Notes: generated by a model from the letters alone, not told the origin. 64,000 nt of DNA from JBNRMR01 sp050942895 (GCA_050942895.1 JBMNOE010000012.1:1-64000), one strand, 5' to 3'; shown: positions 35,656-45,210, numbered from the stretch's first letter. Translations and numbers: made by a program.

Positions 35656-36891
35656 ATGACATCGAGGGAGCGCATTGCGGCCGCAGTCAATCACAGGGAA
35701 CCGGACAGGGTGCCCCTGGATCTGGGTGCCACGCCGAGTTCAGGCATATCGGCCATTGCCTACAGCCGCTTAAAAGACCATCTGGGCATCACGGATGGCC
35801 ATACGCGCATCTACGATGTGGTGCAGCAGTTGGCCCAAGTTGAGGATCCCATCATCGAACGGTTCGGCGTTGATGTGCTGGATGTCGGGCGCGCGTTTAA
35901 CTCAAATGACGACGACTGGTATGATGTGATAACGGGCTGGGGCTCGGCGCAGTATCCCTCCTGGTTCCGCCCGGTCAAAAACCCGGACGGCAGCTATGCT
36001 GTGGTCGATGAAGACGGCGACACGCTTGCCCGCATGCCGTCAAGCGGCACATTTTTTGATCAGACATACTTTCCGTATCAAGACGGCTATCCGTCCCATT
36101 ACCATGACCTTGATCGGGCGATGAACAAGGTGCTTTGGCAAAAGCTTGCCCACAGCCCATGGGACAATGCCCACTCGCCGGATTTTTATCAAAAGCTTCG
36201 GGAAAAGGCGCTGCAATTACGAAAAACCACGGACAAGGCGCTGATGATCGTATGCGGGTGCAACCTTTTTGAATGGGGAACCTTTTTGCGCCGTATGGAT
36301 AATTTCTTGGTCGATCTTCTTTTGGAGCCGGACGAGGTGGAAAAGCTTCTCGATGCATTGATGGAGCGCCATCTTGCGGGGCTCAAAAAGGTCTGCGATG
36401 CGGTCGGCGATGTGGTGGATATCCTGCGCTTCGGCGACGATCTCGGTACCGACAGCGGCCCGTTCATGGCGCCGGAAATCTACCGCAAGCTCTTTAAGCC
36501 ACGCCATAGGCAGCTGTGCGCTTATGTTCATCAGCACAGCCGCATGAAGACCTTTTTGCATTCCTGCGGTTCCCTTCGCGCACTCTTGCCAGACTTGATA
36601 GAGGCCGGGTATGATATCATCAACCCCGTGCAGACCACGGCGCAAGGCATGGACCCGGCTCAGCTAAAGCGCGAGTTCGGGCGGGACATCACCTTTTGGG
36701 GCGGCGGCTGCAACACCCGGTGGATCCTAAACCGGGCCACGCCCGAAGCGGTATACGACTATACCAGCAGAATGCTTGATATATTCATGCCGGGCGGGGG
36801 CTATGTGTTTAACACCGAGCACAACATCATGCCTGATGTCCCGCCTGAAAACATACTTGCCATGTACAGGGCAGTTGAGGAAAAGGGATGA
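35656..36891 (+). CDS. Uroporphyrinogen-decarboxylase-family protein (MtaA-like)
   Basis: A 411-residue TIM-barrel protein starting TSRERIAAAVNHREPDRVPL, the usual opening. The late His and Cys in FLHSCGSLRALL and the Cys of WGGGCNT form the zinc site seen in corrinoid-dependent methyltransferases of this superfamily, not in true HemE. Haem genes are not nearby; it lies 16 nt after the mutarotase and 63 nt before the fucosidase. Members of this subgroup are often found in sugar or methyl-group catabolic clusters; the reaction here is not known. Confidence 0.8.
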   Translation: MTSRERIAAAVNHREPDRVPLDLGATPSSGISAIAYSRLKDHLGITDGHTRIYDVVQQLAQVEDPIIERFGVDVLDVGRAFNSNDDDWYDVITGWGSAQYPSWFRPVKNPDGSYAVVDEDGDTLARMPSSGTFFDQTYFPYQDGYPSHYHDLDRAMNKVLWQKLAHSPWDNAHSPDFYQKLREKALQLRKTTDKALMIVCGCNLFEWGTFLRRMDNFLVDLLLEPDEVEKLLDALMERHLAGLKKVCDAVGDVVDILRFGDDLGTDSGPFMAPEIYRKLFKPRHRQLCAYVHQHSRMKTFLHSCGSLRALLPDLIEAGYDIINPVQTTAQGMDPAQLKREFGRDITFWGGGCNTRWILNRATPEAVYDYTSRMLDIFMPGGGYVFNTEHNIMPDVPPENILAMYRAVEEKG

Positions 36892-36954
36892 TTTAATCAC
36901 AAAACACGCAAACACGGTTCTTATCTTTTAAATTCAACACAGGAGGCTGCAGAC

Positions 36955-38079
36955 ATGGAAGCTGTCAACATCCACCGACACAACCCGCCCCAGTGGTTTC
37001 GCCAGGCCGATTTCGGCATATTCATCCATTGGGGTCCGTCGAGCGTCCCTGCTTTCGCGCCGGTCGATGTGGACGATTATGCCACGTTGATGCGCGAGAA
37101 GCCACCGGAGTACATGTTTGCCAACATTCCCTATGCCGACTGGTACCAAAACAGCATGCGCATCAAAGGCAGCCCGGCCAACCTTCATCACCAGGCGCGC
37201 TACGGTGACAAACCCTATGCCGACTTTGCGCAGACGTTTAAACAAACAGCCAAAAACGTGGATGTGGAGCGCTGGGCCGCTCTGTTTGAGCAGGCGGGGG
37301 CAAAGTATGTGGTGGTTGTCAGCAAGCATCACGATGGCTTTGTGCTGTTTGACACCAATGTGCAAAACCCGAAAATGCCCGGCTATCATCTGGATTTTGA
37401 CCATGTTGGGAATTTGGCTGCCGCCTGCCGCAAGCGGGGAATGCGCTTTGGCGTGTATTACTCCTCGCTGATCGACTGGACATTTACCAAACGCCCGATC
37501 GCAAGCCCGGCCGCACTGTTTTTGCAAAACGACAATTCCAAGCTCTATTGCGATTATTGCTATAACCACTGGAAGGAGATCATCGACCGCTACAAGCCCG
37601 ATGTGCTTTGGGGCGACATCGGCTATCCGACCGATCCGCGGTTGGAGGCGTTGTTCGCCTATTATTACAATGCTGTGCCCGAAGGCGTAGTCAACGACCG
37701 CTGGGGGCAGTGGCCAAAATACCTGCGCAATCCCCTTGGCAAGGCGCTTATCAACAGCGCTGCAAAAAAGGTATTGCGCGAAAACACCGGCAAGCCGCTG
37801 GACACCAAGTATTATGATTTCCGCACCCTTGAATACACAGCGCAATGGGAGGAAAACGAGCTTTATTTCGAGGTCTGCCGCGGCATGGACAAATCATTCG
37901 GCTTTAACCGCGAAAGCCGCCTGAAGGACTATATCACGGCGCAGGAGGTGCGCGCCATCCTCGCTGAGATTGTCCCTAAAAAAGGCCGCTTGCTGCTTAA
38001 CGTCGGCCCCGATTCCATGGGCGCAATCCCCGATTATCAGGTGCAAATTCTTAAAGAATTGGCAGGGCAGGTGCAATGA
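36955..38079 (+). CDS. GH29 alpha-L-fucosidase, cytoplasmic
   Basis: It hydrolyses terminal alpha-L-fucose. The 374-residue catalytic barrel is complete: WFRQADFGIFIHWGPSSVPA near the start, KYVVVVSKHHDGFVLFDT, RFGVYYSSLIDW, and the nucleophile Asp in KPDVLWGDIGYP. The end GRLLLNVGPDSMGAIPDYQV is characteristic. No signal peptide and no C-terminal carbohydrate-binding domain are present, so it acts inside the cell on imported oligosaccharides. It overlaps the next gene by 4 nt. Confidence 0.92.
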   Translation: MEAVNIHRHNPPQWFRQADFGIFIHWGPSSVPAFAPVDVDDYATLMREKPPEYMFANIPYADWYQNSMRIKGSPANLHHQARYGDKPYADFAQTFKQTAKNVDVERWAALFEQAGAKYVVVVSKHHDGFVLFDTNVQNPKMPGYHLDFDHVGNLAAACRKRGMRFGVYYSSLIDWTFTKRPIASPAALFLQNDNSKLYCDYCYNHWKEIIDRYKPDVLWGDIGYPTDPRLEALFAYYYNAVPEGVVNDRWGQWPKYLRNPLGKALINSAAKKVLRENTGKPLDTKYYDFRTLEYTAQWEENELYFEVCRGMDKSFGFNRESRLKDYITAQEVRAILAEIVPKKGRLLLNVGPDSMGAIPDYQVQILKELAGQVQ

Positions 38080-38576
38080 CAAAGCAACAGAAGCAGTACA
38101 TGGCGATTCAAGCTGTTATCTCGTTTTTTATCAATGGCATCCTCAACGGCGTCATCGCTTATTTTATGAACAGAAACAACCAAATCCAGGCCATCCCCAT
38201 GGCTCAGAACTATGTCAACCTGATCATTGACATCGCCATCACGGCATTGATATTTGCCTGGATTATTTCCTGGTCAGTCAACGCCAATCTCAAAAAGGCG
38301 AATCTACACGGCGTGCTGGAAGCCAAAACCAAGGGGCAGGCATGGATGAGCCGGCGTTTTAAGACGCCCGCCCGCTATGGCTGGCTGCTGTGCATCATCA
38401 TGATCCCGCTGTTGTATGCCCTCACCTGCCTTGGCCTTTGGATTTTTGGCGTCACGCATTTCACTCTCTGGGGCTATGTGCTGTATAAAGCCGGCTACAC
38501 CGCCATCATGGGCGCTGCCTTCACGCTTTTGTTTTTGTACAGCGGTTTTTATGCAGTTGCGGATCATGCGGCATAG
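38076..38576 (+). CDS. Four-helix membrane protein of unknown function
   Basis: A 166-residue protein with four hydrophobic segments: AIQAVISFFINGILNGVIAY, LIIDIAITALIFAWIISW, YGWLLCIIMIPLLYALTCLG and GYTAIMGAAFTLLFLYSGFY. A charged loop, ANLKKANLHGVLEAKTKGQ, lies between the second and third. ATGA overlap with the fucosidase gene places it in the sugar operon. It is too small for a transporter of a known class and no family was recognised. Confidence 0.75.
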   Translation: MTKQQKQYMAIQAVISFFINGILNGVIAYFMNRNNQIQAIPMAQNYVNLIIDIAITALIFAWIISWSVNANLKKANLHGVLEAKTKGQAWMSRRFKTPARYGWLLCIIMIPLLYALTCLGLWIFGVTHFTLWGYVLYKAGYTAIMGAAFTLLFLYSGFYAVADHAA

Positions 38577-39394
38577 AAAAAAGCTACGCATAGATGAAAA
38601 GCGGGTGCTGTATGCCCCTAAGCTAAGGGTGGGTGGAATATAATATCGCTTAAAATGAATGGCGGCCAAGGATTCTCTTAGCATGTTGAGGATCGCGGTA
38701 TTAAGCGCCTCAAAAGTCAGCAATATGCAGCTATAGAGCTGATAGAGCCCCCATAAAGGCTCCGCGCAAACATAGGCTCCGGCATTGCCGCGAAGTTCAA
38801 ACAGGGCTTGCAATAATGGGTGCTTTAATTCGTTCATGTTTGGTCTTGACTCATTTGATGCTGCGCAAACGCTAATGTATGCAATCTTGAAAAGATGCTG
38901 GAGGGTACCCATGAGCCGAATCCCCGCGCGGAGGCTCCGCATCGGTGCGCCCCGCATCGCATCGTCCATGCTCGCAAGGACAGCATCGGGCGCTTCCCCT
39001 TAAAGCTGGCACGCGCAATCCGGGCTATTCTCCGGGCATATTCCAAGGGAACCGAGGTCGATCGCTTCAAAAGCCTTTCTCATCGTGTCGCTTTCGCTTA
39101 CCAGCAGCCACCGATACACATTCATACTTCCTCTCATTTGCCGCTTTAATCCATTAGCAACAATAAAAGATTGGGGCAATGCTCATCTGATATGGTGATG
39201 ACGTAGAAACTTAGCACGGTGCAGTACATCGCCATCAAATAATTGTTTTACGGGAAAGTCTCTGCGCGCATTAGCCGCAACAGAAGCTTTCCCGCATATT
39301 TTTCTTGTTTCAAATTTAAGCAGCCCAGTTTTTGCGTTCTTTGCGTTCTTCACGTTTTTGCATTTTTTGAGATATATCTGGCATTTCCGGCCCT
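38577..39394 (-). other. Gene-poor gap with a possible transporter remnant
   Basis: No intact gene is supported here. On the minus strand near 38700-38850 the frame MNELKHPLLQALFELRGNAG, YVCAEPLWGLYQLY resembles the first residues of MFS permeases, but the rest of such a protein is absent. Around 39250-39290 GGGAAAG and CTTTCCC could form a weak terminator for the GH42 gene on the minus strand. Confidence 0.3.
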
Positions 39395-41482
39395 CTATTC
39401 AAGCACAAATACGACCCCATCCTTTGCAGGAATGAATAACCCAAATACGCCGTTTGAGCTGCAAGTGACGCCCGATCCCCGCAGGATTTCGCCAAATCCG
39501 GTTGCAGAAGGTATTATTACCGTGACAGCGGCCTCTTCATCACCATGATTTATCGCCCAGGCGTAGCGGCGGCCATCTCCCTGGCTTATGCGGACCGTCA
39601 CATTCTCATCGCTGACCCGTGCCATTTGCAAAACACCAGCCCTGCGGGTGATTTCACCGAACAGGGACAGCACCTCCTGCGGCGCGCTGCTGTCGAAGGC
39701 CTCCGAGGGAAAAGTGCCGATCAGTATGGTTTTACCTTCGCCATATTTGTGCTCGGCGGCGGCAATCCCTCCGTCTGAATATCGGGCCAGTTCCGTTGCG
39801 CCCATCAGAGTATACTTTTGCCGGAACAGCCCGCCCGGAATGTTTTTAATGCCGCTCTCTTTCCAATCGAAAAAGATGCGGTCCTTAAGGTCGGGCATAA
39901 ACTCCACATCACACTCGCTCACTCCGAAAAGCCTGTCAAGGCCGTAATTTGGCTGCACGGTTCCGACGCGGCCGCCCTCGCCAAAATAGCCGGGCAATCC
40001 CTCGCAGATTAAGCATCCGCCTTTGCCCACCCAATCTTTCAGCCTAGCGGCATCGCTTTCTGAAAGGTGGATAGGGTATGGGAAGTAGAGCGCCCGATAT
40101 CCGTCGATATCGTCAAAATGAACATAATCGGCCTGTATATTCCTGGCTTCAAACGCCCTGAATGCTCCCCTTAAGCAGCGCATGTAAAAACGGCCTTCTC
40201 CTGCCTGCTGCATCAGGTTGTTAAAATCCTGAATCGCATCATGCACCACAAGCCCAATATCGCCCTTGACGGGCCGCGATGCCATCAACAGGCTGGTGCT
40301 GCTGTCATTCGCCCACTTTCCAACCTCTGAAGCGGCTTTTGAGCGGCAGTTTGGGGTTCCATCGTTTGAATAAAGGCCAAAGGCTCCGAACAACGGCCCA
40401 TCAAGCAGCGAGCGCCATCTTGTCCAGATCAAGCCTCGGGCGCCTCCGGCAAGGGAAACAAGGCTCCACAGCCTTACATCGCCTGCCGTAGCGACCCTGC
40501 CGTCGGACTTCTCACGCCCGATCACCTGGGGCTGGAGCCACAAAGGACCGCCCTGCATCTCGGCATGCCAGAAATCCTTTCCCCGCGATGCGCCGCGTGT
40601 TCTGTCAACGGCCTCCCAATGCCGCCATTTTTCATTGCCGCGGCGGCAGGCCACAAAGGTAAAGCCGTATGACTCGACCAAAGAAGCGGCGATCCAGTCA
40701 TCGGAGCCGCTGGCATAGGAGTCAACCGACCCGGAAACGCCATGGGCGGTTATTTTCGCATCGGGATCAACCGAGCGGATAATATCGATGCTCCAGCGCA
40801 TATTTTCAAAGGCGCGCTCTTTGCAGAACTCCTGCCAATCCATGCTATCAGGAAACTGCGCCTGAACCTTTGGAGCCATGACCTGCTTCCAGTCGGTATA
40901 GCCGTATCGGCGCCAGGCGTCTGAAAGCGCTTCGAGAGAACCGTATTTAGCGCGCAGCCAGTCCCTGAAGCTTTCCTGGGTGGCGGGGCAGTGGCAGGTG
41001 CTGCGGGAATAGTGGCATTCGTTGTTGATATCATACCCGTAAAGCGCCGGATGCCCTTTGTAGCGGGAGGCCAGTGCACGCAGAAAATTGCCGGTGTATT
41101 GGCGAGCGTCGGAATTATCACAGCAGAGCCCGCCGGTGAATCCACCGGTTGCGGTCGAGTTCCCCATGCTGCTCAGCGTAACCGAGCCGTCTGCTTTTTG
41201 GCTCAACAGTTCGGGGCGCTCGTAATAGAGCCATTCCGGAAGGCTTTTTATCTCAGCGATAATGGTGCGGATGCCGTATTTTGCGGCCAGCTCCATCTGC
41301 TTGTCATACTTCGACCAATCATATACACCGGGCCGAGTTTCGATTGCACTCCACAAAAACCAGTGGCGAAACAGATTCATGCCATCTGAAGCGGCCTGTG
41401 CGTAATCGCGCTCCCAGTCACCCTCTGGCGGATTGCTTCTTCGGTAGTATACTGCTCCGAATACCGCCTGCGGTTTGTTCAT
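39395..41482 (-). CDS. GH42 beta-galactosidase
   Basis: A 695-residue enzyme, the normal GH42 length. The TIM barrel carries the acid/base Glu in YGYDINNECHYS and the nucleophile Glu in KDFWHAEMQGGPLW; a Cys cluster (LCCDNSD, STCHCPA) fits the zinc site of many members. The trimerisation domain (KGDIGLVVHDAIQDFNNLMQ) and the C-terminal beta domain follow. It is intracellular (no signal peptide). GGATGAGGTGA precedes the ATG. TATAAT at 41526-41531 (minus) lies 45 nt upstream, within tandem repeats. Confidence 0.92.
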   Translation of the reverse strand: MNKPQAVFGAVYYRRSNPPEGDWERDYAQAASDGMNLFRHWFLWSAIETRPGVYDWSKYDKQMELAAKYGIRTIIAEIKSLPEWLYYERPELLSQKADGSVTLSSMGNSTATGGFTGGLCCDNSDARQYTGNFLRALASRYKGHPALYGYDINNECHYSRSTCHCPATQESFRDWLRAKYGSLEALSDAWRRYGYTDWKQVMAPKVQAQFPDSMDWQEFCKERAFENMRWSIDIIRSVDPDAKITAHGVSGSVDSYASGSDDWIAASLVESYGFTFVACRRGNEKWRHWEAVDRTRGASRGKDFWHAEMQGGPLWLQPQVIGREKSDGRVATAGDVRLWSLVSLAGGARGLIWTRWRSLLDGPLFGAFGLYSNDGTPNCRSKAASEVGKWANDSSTSLLMASRPVKGDIGLVVHDAIQDFNNLMQQAGEGRFYMRCLRGAFRAFEARNIQADYVHFDDIDGYRALYFPYPIHLSESDAARLKDWVGKGGCLICEGLPGYFGEGGRVGTVQPNYGLDRLFGVSECDVEFMPDLKDRIFFDWKESGIKNIPGGLFRQKYTLMGATELARYSDGGIAAAEHKYGEGKTILIGTFPSEAFDSSAPQEVLSLFGEITRRAGVLQMARVSDENVTVRISQGDGRRYAWAINHGDEEAAVTVIIPSATGFGEILRGSGVTCSSNGVFGLFIPAKDGVVFVLE

Positions 41483-41525
41483 TCACCTCATCCTTTCCAT
41501 ATTATGTTTTTATCCTATGAAATCA

Positions 41526-41694
41526 TTATACCATGTTTGTCGGCGTGCAAATGACGGATTTTCCCGCCGATCCGCGGTTTCCTTCGGAAATTGCTAAACT
41601 TATTATACCGTGTTTGTCGGCGTGCAAATGACGGATTTTCCCCGCCGACCCGCAGTTTCCTTCGAAAATTGCTAAACTTATTATACCGTGTTTA
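41526..41694 (-). repeat. 77-bp direct tandem repeats (2.2 copies) in the GH42 promoter region
   Basis: Copy 1 is 41526-41602, copy 2 is 41603-41679 with about four substitutions, and a 15-bp third copy starts at 41680. On the minus strand every copy brings a TATAAT box, so the GH42 gene has two to three possible -10 elements in a row. A good -35 at 17-nt spacing is not visible. Confidence 0.85.
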
Positions 41695-42234
41695 CCCACT
41701 TTCACCCACGGAAAGCGCATCACCAGTTGACGTACCAGCGGCTGTTATATGCGCCGTGACCATCAGTCTCCCATGGCCTTTGCCTGCCCCATGTGTACGC
41801 CCGCCGGATACCTGCGAAACGCGATGATCACGGTTACCGGGCTATCCTACTAAATCTCCTCGATAATATAATGAGTTAAACGGGATATTATCGATGAAAA
41901 ATCCCTTGAACAAGAAAAATATCCTTTGTGTATTCTTCCCGAGGGCGGCGGCCCCCAATGCTTCATGTGGCTCTTTGCAGCGCAGCAATTCCTCCAATAG
42001 AACCGCTATTCCCTGCCGTCAGCCGACAGCTATCAAATTCGGATAGGATCGCTATCTTTAAGCACATTTTTATGCTTGTTAATACTTATCAATAAGCTGC
42101 TGACAGCTCCCAGGGGCTTCTGCCTTTTCCTTGAAAGGAGGAGTCACTTTAAGAATTCCCTCTCTCATTTTCCCTTTCGCCAAAATAGCCAAACGTGGCC
42201 GCGCAAATCAGCTCTGGAAATGATGTGGAAGGCA
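41695..42234. other. Non-coding gap with a palindrome
   Basis: No credible gene was found. TCGATAATAT (41860-41869) and ATATTATCGA (41885-41894) form a perfect 10-bp inverted repeat around 15 nt, which could be a regulator site. The short frames in this stretch lack ribosome binding sites and family features. Confidence 0.4.
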
Positions 42235-42235
42235 G

Positions 42236-42261
42236 AAAAAGGGACGCCGCAGTGGCGTCCC
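42236..42261 (-). terminator. Terminator of the FucO-like gene
   Basis: GGGACGCC (42241-42248) and GGCGTCCC (42254-42261) form a perfect 8-bp stem; on the minus strand TTTTT follows directly (42236-42240). It lies 26 nt past the stop. Confidence 0.88.
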
Positions 42262-42286
42262 CGAATTGTTTTTGAGCTAAACCCTT

Positions 42287-43438
42287 TTATTTCAGCAGCG
42301 AGAGATAGAGCCCTATGATGTCCTCCACGCTGGTTTCCTTGGGATTGCCCGGGCGGCAGGCATCGTCAAATGCGGACTGGGCAAGGAAGGGTATGTCCTC
42401 CTTTTTCACTATCGAATTAAGATCCTCGGGAATGCCCACATCCTTTGAAAGCTGCTTAACGGCATCTATAGCGGCCTTGCGGTATTCCTCCTGAGTCATA
42501 CTTCCTGTGCCGGCAACGCCCATGGCCTGGGCAATATACCTGTATTTATCCCCCGTTGCTTCGGCGTTATATTCCATAACGGTCGGCAAAATGATGGCGT
42601 TTGCAATGCCGTGGGCAGTATCATAAAGAGCGCCCAGAGGATGCGCCATGGAGTGGACGATGCCAAGGCCGACGTTTGAAAAGCCCATTCCGGCGATATA
42701 CTGGCCCAGCGCCATGCCCTCGAAGCCCTGAGCGTCCCCAGCGCAGGCATTTCGCAGATGCTTTGACACCAGCTCAATCGCCTTCAGGTGGAACATGTCG
42801 GAAAGCTCCCAGGCGCCGGCGGTGATGTAGCCCTCGATGGCGTGGGTCAGTGCGTCCATCCCTGTGGCGGCGGTGAGAGACTTGGGCATTGTGGCCATCA
42901 TGTCCGGGTCAACTACCGCGACGATGGGAATATCATGGGGGTCCACGCAGACCATCTTCCTATTGTTTTCTGCATCGGTGATGACATAGTTTATAGTAAC
43001 CTCGGCGGCTGTTCCCGCTGTCGTCGGCACGGCGATCAACGGTGCGCTGGGATTCTTCGTGGGGGCCACCCCCTCCAGGCTGCGCACATCGCTAAACTCC
43101 GGATTGGTGATTATGATTCCCACAGCCTTGGCCGCGTCGATGGAGGAACCTCCGCCTATGGCGATCAGATAATCCGCGCCGGCCTTTTTATAGGCTTCAA
43201 CCCCCGCCTGCACATTCTCTATGCTGGGGTTGGCCTTTATGTCTGAAAAAACCTCGTAGGGCAGCTTTGCATTGTCCAGCACATCCAGAACCTTCTGGGA
43301 AACCCCGAATTTGATGAGATCCGGATCGGTGCAGACAAGCGCCTTCTTAAACCCCCTTGCGATAACCTCGTCCTTGATATGTTGTATAGCTCCTGAACCA
43401 TGATAGGATGTTTCGTTTAAAATGAACCTTGCAGCCAT
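42287..43438 (-). CDS. fucO: Lactaldehyde reductase (iron-dependent alcohol dehydrogenase, FucO-like)
   Basis: It reduces lactaldehyde to 1,2-propanediol with NADH, the last step of anaerobic fucose or rhamnose breakdown. The 383 residues align end to end with FucO: ARFILNETSYHGSGAIQHI, GGGSSIDAAKA for NAD, VPTTAGTAAEVTINYVIT, and the iron ligands in GMDALTHAIEGYI and GIVHSMAHPLGALYDTAHGI. AAAGGAGG fixes the start. It has its own promoter and terminator and lies 3.7 kb from the fucosidase operon, with which it fits functionally. Confidence 0.9.
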   Translation of the reverse strand: MAARFILNETSYHGSGAIQHIKDEVIARGFKKALVCTDPDLIKFGVSQKVLDVLDNAKLPYEVFSDIKANPSIENVQAGVEAYKKAGADYLIAIGGGSSIDAAKAVGIIITNPEFSDVRSLEGVAPTKNPSAPLIAVPTTAGTAAEVTINYVITDAENNRKMVCVDPHDIPIVAVVDPDMMATMPKSLTAATGMDALTHAIEGYITAGAWELSDMFHLKAIELVSKHLRNACAGDAQGFEGMALGQYIAGMGFSNVGLGIVHSMAHPLGALYDTAHGIANAIILPTVMEYNAEATGDKYRYIAQAMGVAGTGSMTQEEYRKAAIDAVKQLSKDVGIPEDLNSIVKKEDIPFLAQSAFDDACRPGNPKETSVEDIIGLYLSLLK

Positions 43439-43467
43439 GATAATACCTCCTTTGTTAATTATTTAAC

Positions 43468-43496
43468 ATTGTACCATTTTCATGTAAAATTTACAA
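43468..43496 (-). promoter_or_regulatory. Promoter of the FucO-like gene
   Basis: On the minus strand TTGTAA (43491-43496), a 17-nt spacer and TACAAT (43468-43473) lie about 30 nt before the start codon. Confidence 0.65.
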
Positions 43497-43743
43497 TACC
43501 TCAGGGCACTGAACGCAGGTTTTTTTATTTTAAAACCCAATCAGCCCAAGCCAAAAGGCCAGACTTCAGCTCAGATTGCAGTTTTTCTTCTTCAAAACGC
43601 TTGTATATAACCTAATTTTTATATTTATATTTAAAATGCTTTTAAATCTATTTGCTTTTTTAACGAGCGCGACGAAAAATCCGCCCGATCATTAGCAAAA
43701 ACATATTGACATATTTTGTGTAAATATTCTTTTGTATTTTTTA

Positions 43744-43773
43744 TGAGACCGCCGCCCAAAGATATGCTATAAT
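43744..43773 (+). promoter_or_regulatory. Promoter of the FMN reductase-like gene
   Basis: TATAAT (43768-43773) preceded by TGC gives an extended -10; TGAGAC (43744-43749) is a weak -35 at 18 nt. The implied start of transcription (about 43780) rules out the ATG at 43784 as start codon. The rest of 43497-43740 shows no gene. Confidence 0.7.
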
Positions 43774-43804
43774 AGATGGATAAATGGTTAGAAAGGGTAA
43801 GGCC

Positions 43805-44377
43805 ATGAAAACTCTTATAATCAACGGCTCTCCCAGAAGAAGGGGAGATTCCTACGCGCTTTTGACCAAAATAAAGGAAAATCTTAAGGGCGATATCGAC
43901 GAGGTTTTCGCCTATTATGACAGAATCACCCCCTGCGTTGACTGCCGCCGCTGCTGGCAGCAGCCCGGCTGTGTGTTCATTGATGATATGGACAGGGTGT
44001 ATGCCGACGATTATGACTCCGTGATAATCGCCTCACCCCTTTATATGTCCGGCCTCACAGGCCCTCTGGTCAGCCTGGCCAGCCGATTCCAGTGCCGCTA
44101 TGCTCAAAAGCGCTTTTTAAAGCAAGATTTGAACCTGCGCCCCAAAACAGGAGCCTTGATAATCACCGGCGGAGGCGACGGCAAAACGGGCCATGCCATA
44201 AGCCTCGCCAAATGGATGTTCAAACACATGAACGCAAACCTTCCGGAAGAAAACATAATACTTTCAATGAACACCGATGAAAGCCCCGCCAGAGACGATG
44301 TCGCCGCCCTAAAAAAGGCTGGGGAGACCGCCATTCGCCTGAATGCGGCTAACTGCAAGGCCCAAGGCAACCGCTGA
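43805..44377 (+). CDS. NADPH-dependent FMN reductase / flavodoxin-like oxidoreductase
   Basis: The start is ATG 43805 (GAAAGGGTAAGG ahead). The 190 residues open with TLIINGSPRRRGDSYALL, the phosphate-binding loop of this FMN family, followed by VDCRRCWQQPGCVFIDDM, a Cys pair seen in iron-sulfur flavoprotein-like members, and DSVIIASPLYMSGLTGPLVS. It probably reduces FMN or quinone-like compounds. It is monocistronic behind an extended -10 promoter. Confidence 0.85.
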   Translation: MKTLIINGSPRRRGDSYALLTKIKENLKGDIDEVFAYYDRITPCVDCRRCWQQPGCVFIDDMDRVYADDYDSVIIASPLYMSGLTGPLVSLASRFQCRYAQKRFLKQDLNLRPKTGALIITGGGDGKTGHAISLAKWMFKHMNANLPEENIILSMNTDESPARDDVAALKKAGETAIRLNAANCKAQGNR

Positions 44378-44489
44378 AAGATGCATAAAACCCTTTGAGC
44401 ATCCGCGAATCTGTTCTTTGCAGTGGTGGAAAACTTTTTTAATTTGGTGTAAAATGGGCAATAAACTAACGCAGACAGGGGGCAAGCGC

Positions 44490-45104
44490 GTGATTACTTT
44501 GGAGAAAACAAGCGTATACAATCTTGAAAATGCATTAAGGGGCGCCCGTAACCCCATGAACAGTTGGGGCAGGATGGACAGCGCATACGACGAAAATGGC
44601 GATTACATTCTGGGCGAAGCCGACCTTACCCTTTTGACGCAGCTTTGCAGAGCCGGCAGCGACCACAGGAAGTTCATGCGGCAGATCTTTTTAAGCGTGG
44701 ATATCTGCGCTCCCCTTTACTGGTGGAAGGAGTTTGACACTTACAAGGTGGGCACAACGGCCAACTCAACCAGCACCATGCACAAAATTCACAGCAAGCC
44801 CTTTGAGCCGGACGATTTCAGCCACGATAAAATGAGCGAAAGCACTCTGGCCGTATTGGAGAGTATAATCACCCATCTGGAGGTCGAGAGGAAGGCATTT
44901 GTCCAGACGAAGGACAAGGCGCATTGGTGGAATATGATACAATTGCTTCCCTCCAGCTACAACCAACTTCGCACCTGCACCATGTCATATGAGAACCTGC
45001 GCAATATGTACCATGCCAGAAAGAGCCACAAGCTGGACGAATGGCGCGAGTACTGCCGCTGGGTGGAAGCCCTGCCGTATTCAAAGCAGCTCATAATCGG
45101 ATGA
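44490..45104 (+). CDS. Conserved hypothetical protein
   Basis: The start is the GTG at 44490 (VITLEKTSVYNLENALRGAR) behind CAGGGGGC; an ATG far upstream would overlap the previous gene. The 204 residues include RAGSDHRKFMRQIFLSVDIC, PLYWWKEFDTYKVGTTANST and TCTMSYENLRNMYHARKSHK. The Arg/His/Tyr-rich segments and Trp pair look enzyme-like and the type occurs widely in Clostridia and their phages, but I cannot name a function. A bidirectional terminator follows. Confidence 0.75.
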   Translation: MITLEKTSVYNLENALRGARNPMNSWGRMDSAYDENGDYILGEADLTLLTQLCRAGSDHRKFMRQIFLSVDICAPLYWWKEFDTYKVGTTANSTSTMHKIHSKPFEPDDFSHDKMSESTLAVLESIITHLEVERKAFVQTKDKAHWWNMIQLLPSSYNQLRTCTMSYENLRNMYHARKSHKLDEWREYCRWVEALPYSKQLIIG

Positions 45105-45136
45105 AAATCAGCGAGGATAGGCTGACGAAAAAAATA

Positions 45137-45179
45137 AAAGCGCCCTTGAATATGTAAATTGAATATTCTTGGGCGCTTT
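45137..45179. terminator. Bidirectional terminator
   Basis: AAAGCGCCC (45137-45145) pairs with GGGCGCTTT (45171-45179), extended by GAATAT/ATATTC. It separates the convergent hypothetical gene (+) and coat-like gene (-). Confidence 0.8.
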
Positions 45180-45210
45180 AGTCTATGCCTTAAATAAAAG
45201 TCCTATACTA

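Noticed and set aside
38304..38969. Minus-strand frame of 221 codons opposite the membrane protein
   Set aside because: Its larger part mirrors the plus-strand gene; only a short stretch near 38700-38850 hints at a transporter remnant.
41526..41694. CRISPR-like array
   Set aside because: The units are direct head-to-tail 77-bp copies without unique spacers.
42076..42318. Plus-strand frame downstream of the FucO-like gene
   Set aside because: It contains the terminator of the minus-strand gene and overlaps its end; composition is not protein-like.
43784..43804. Start of the FMN reductase-like gene at ATG 43784
   Set aside because: The extended -10 box at 43768-43773 puts the transcript start next to it, leaving no room for a ribosome binding site; 43805 has one.
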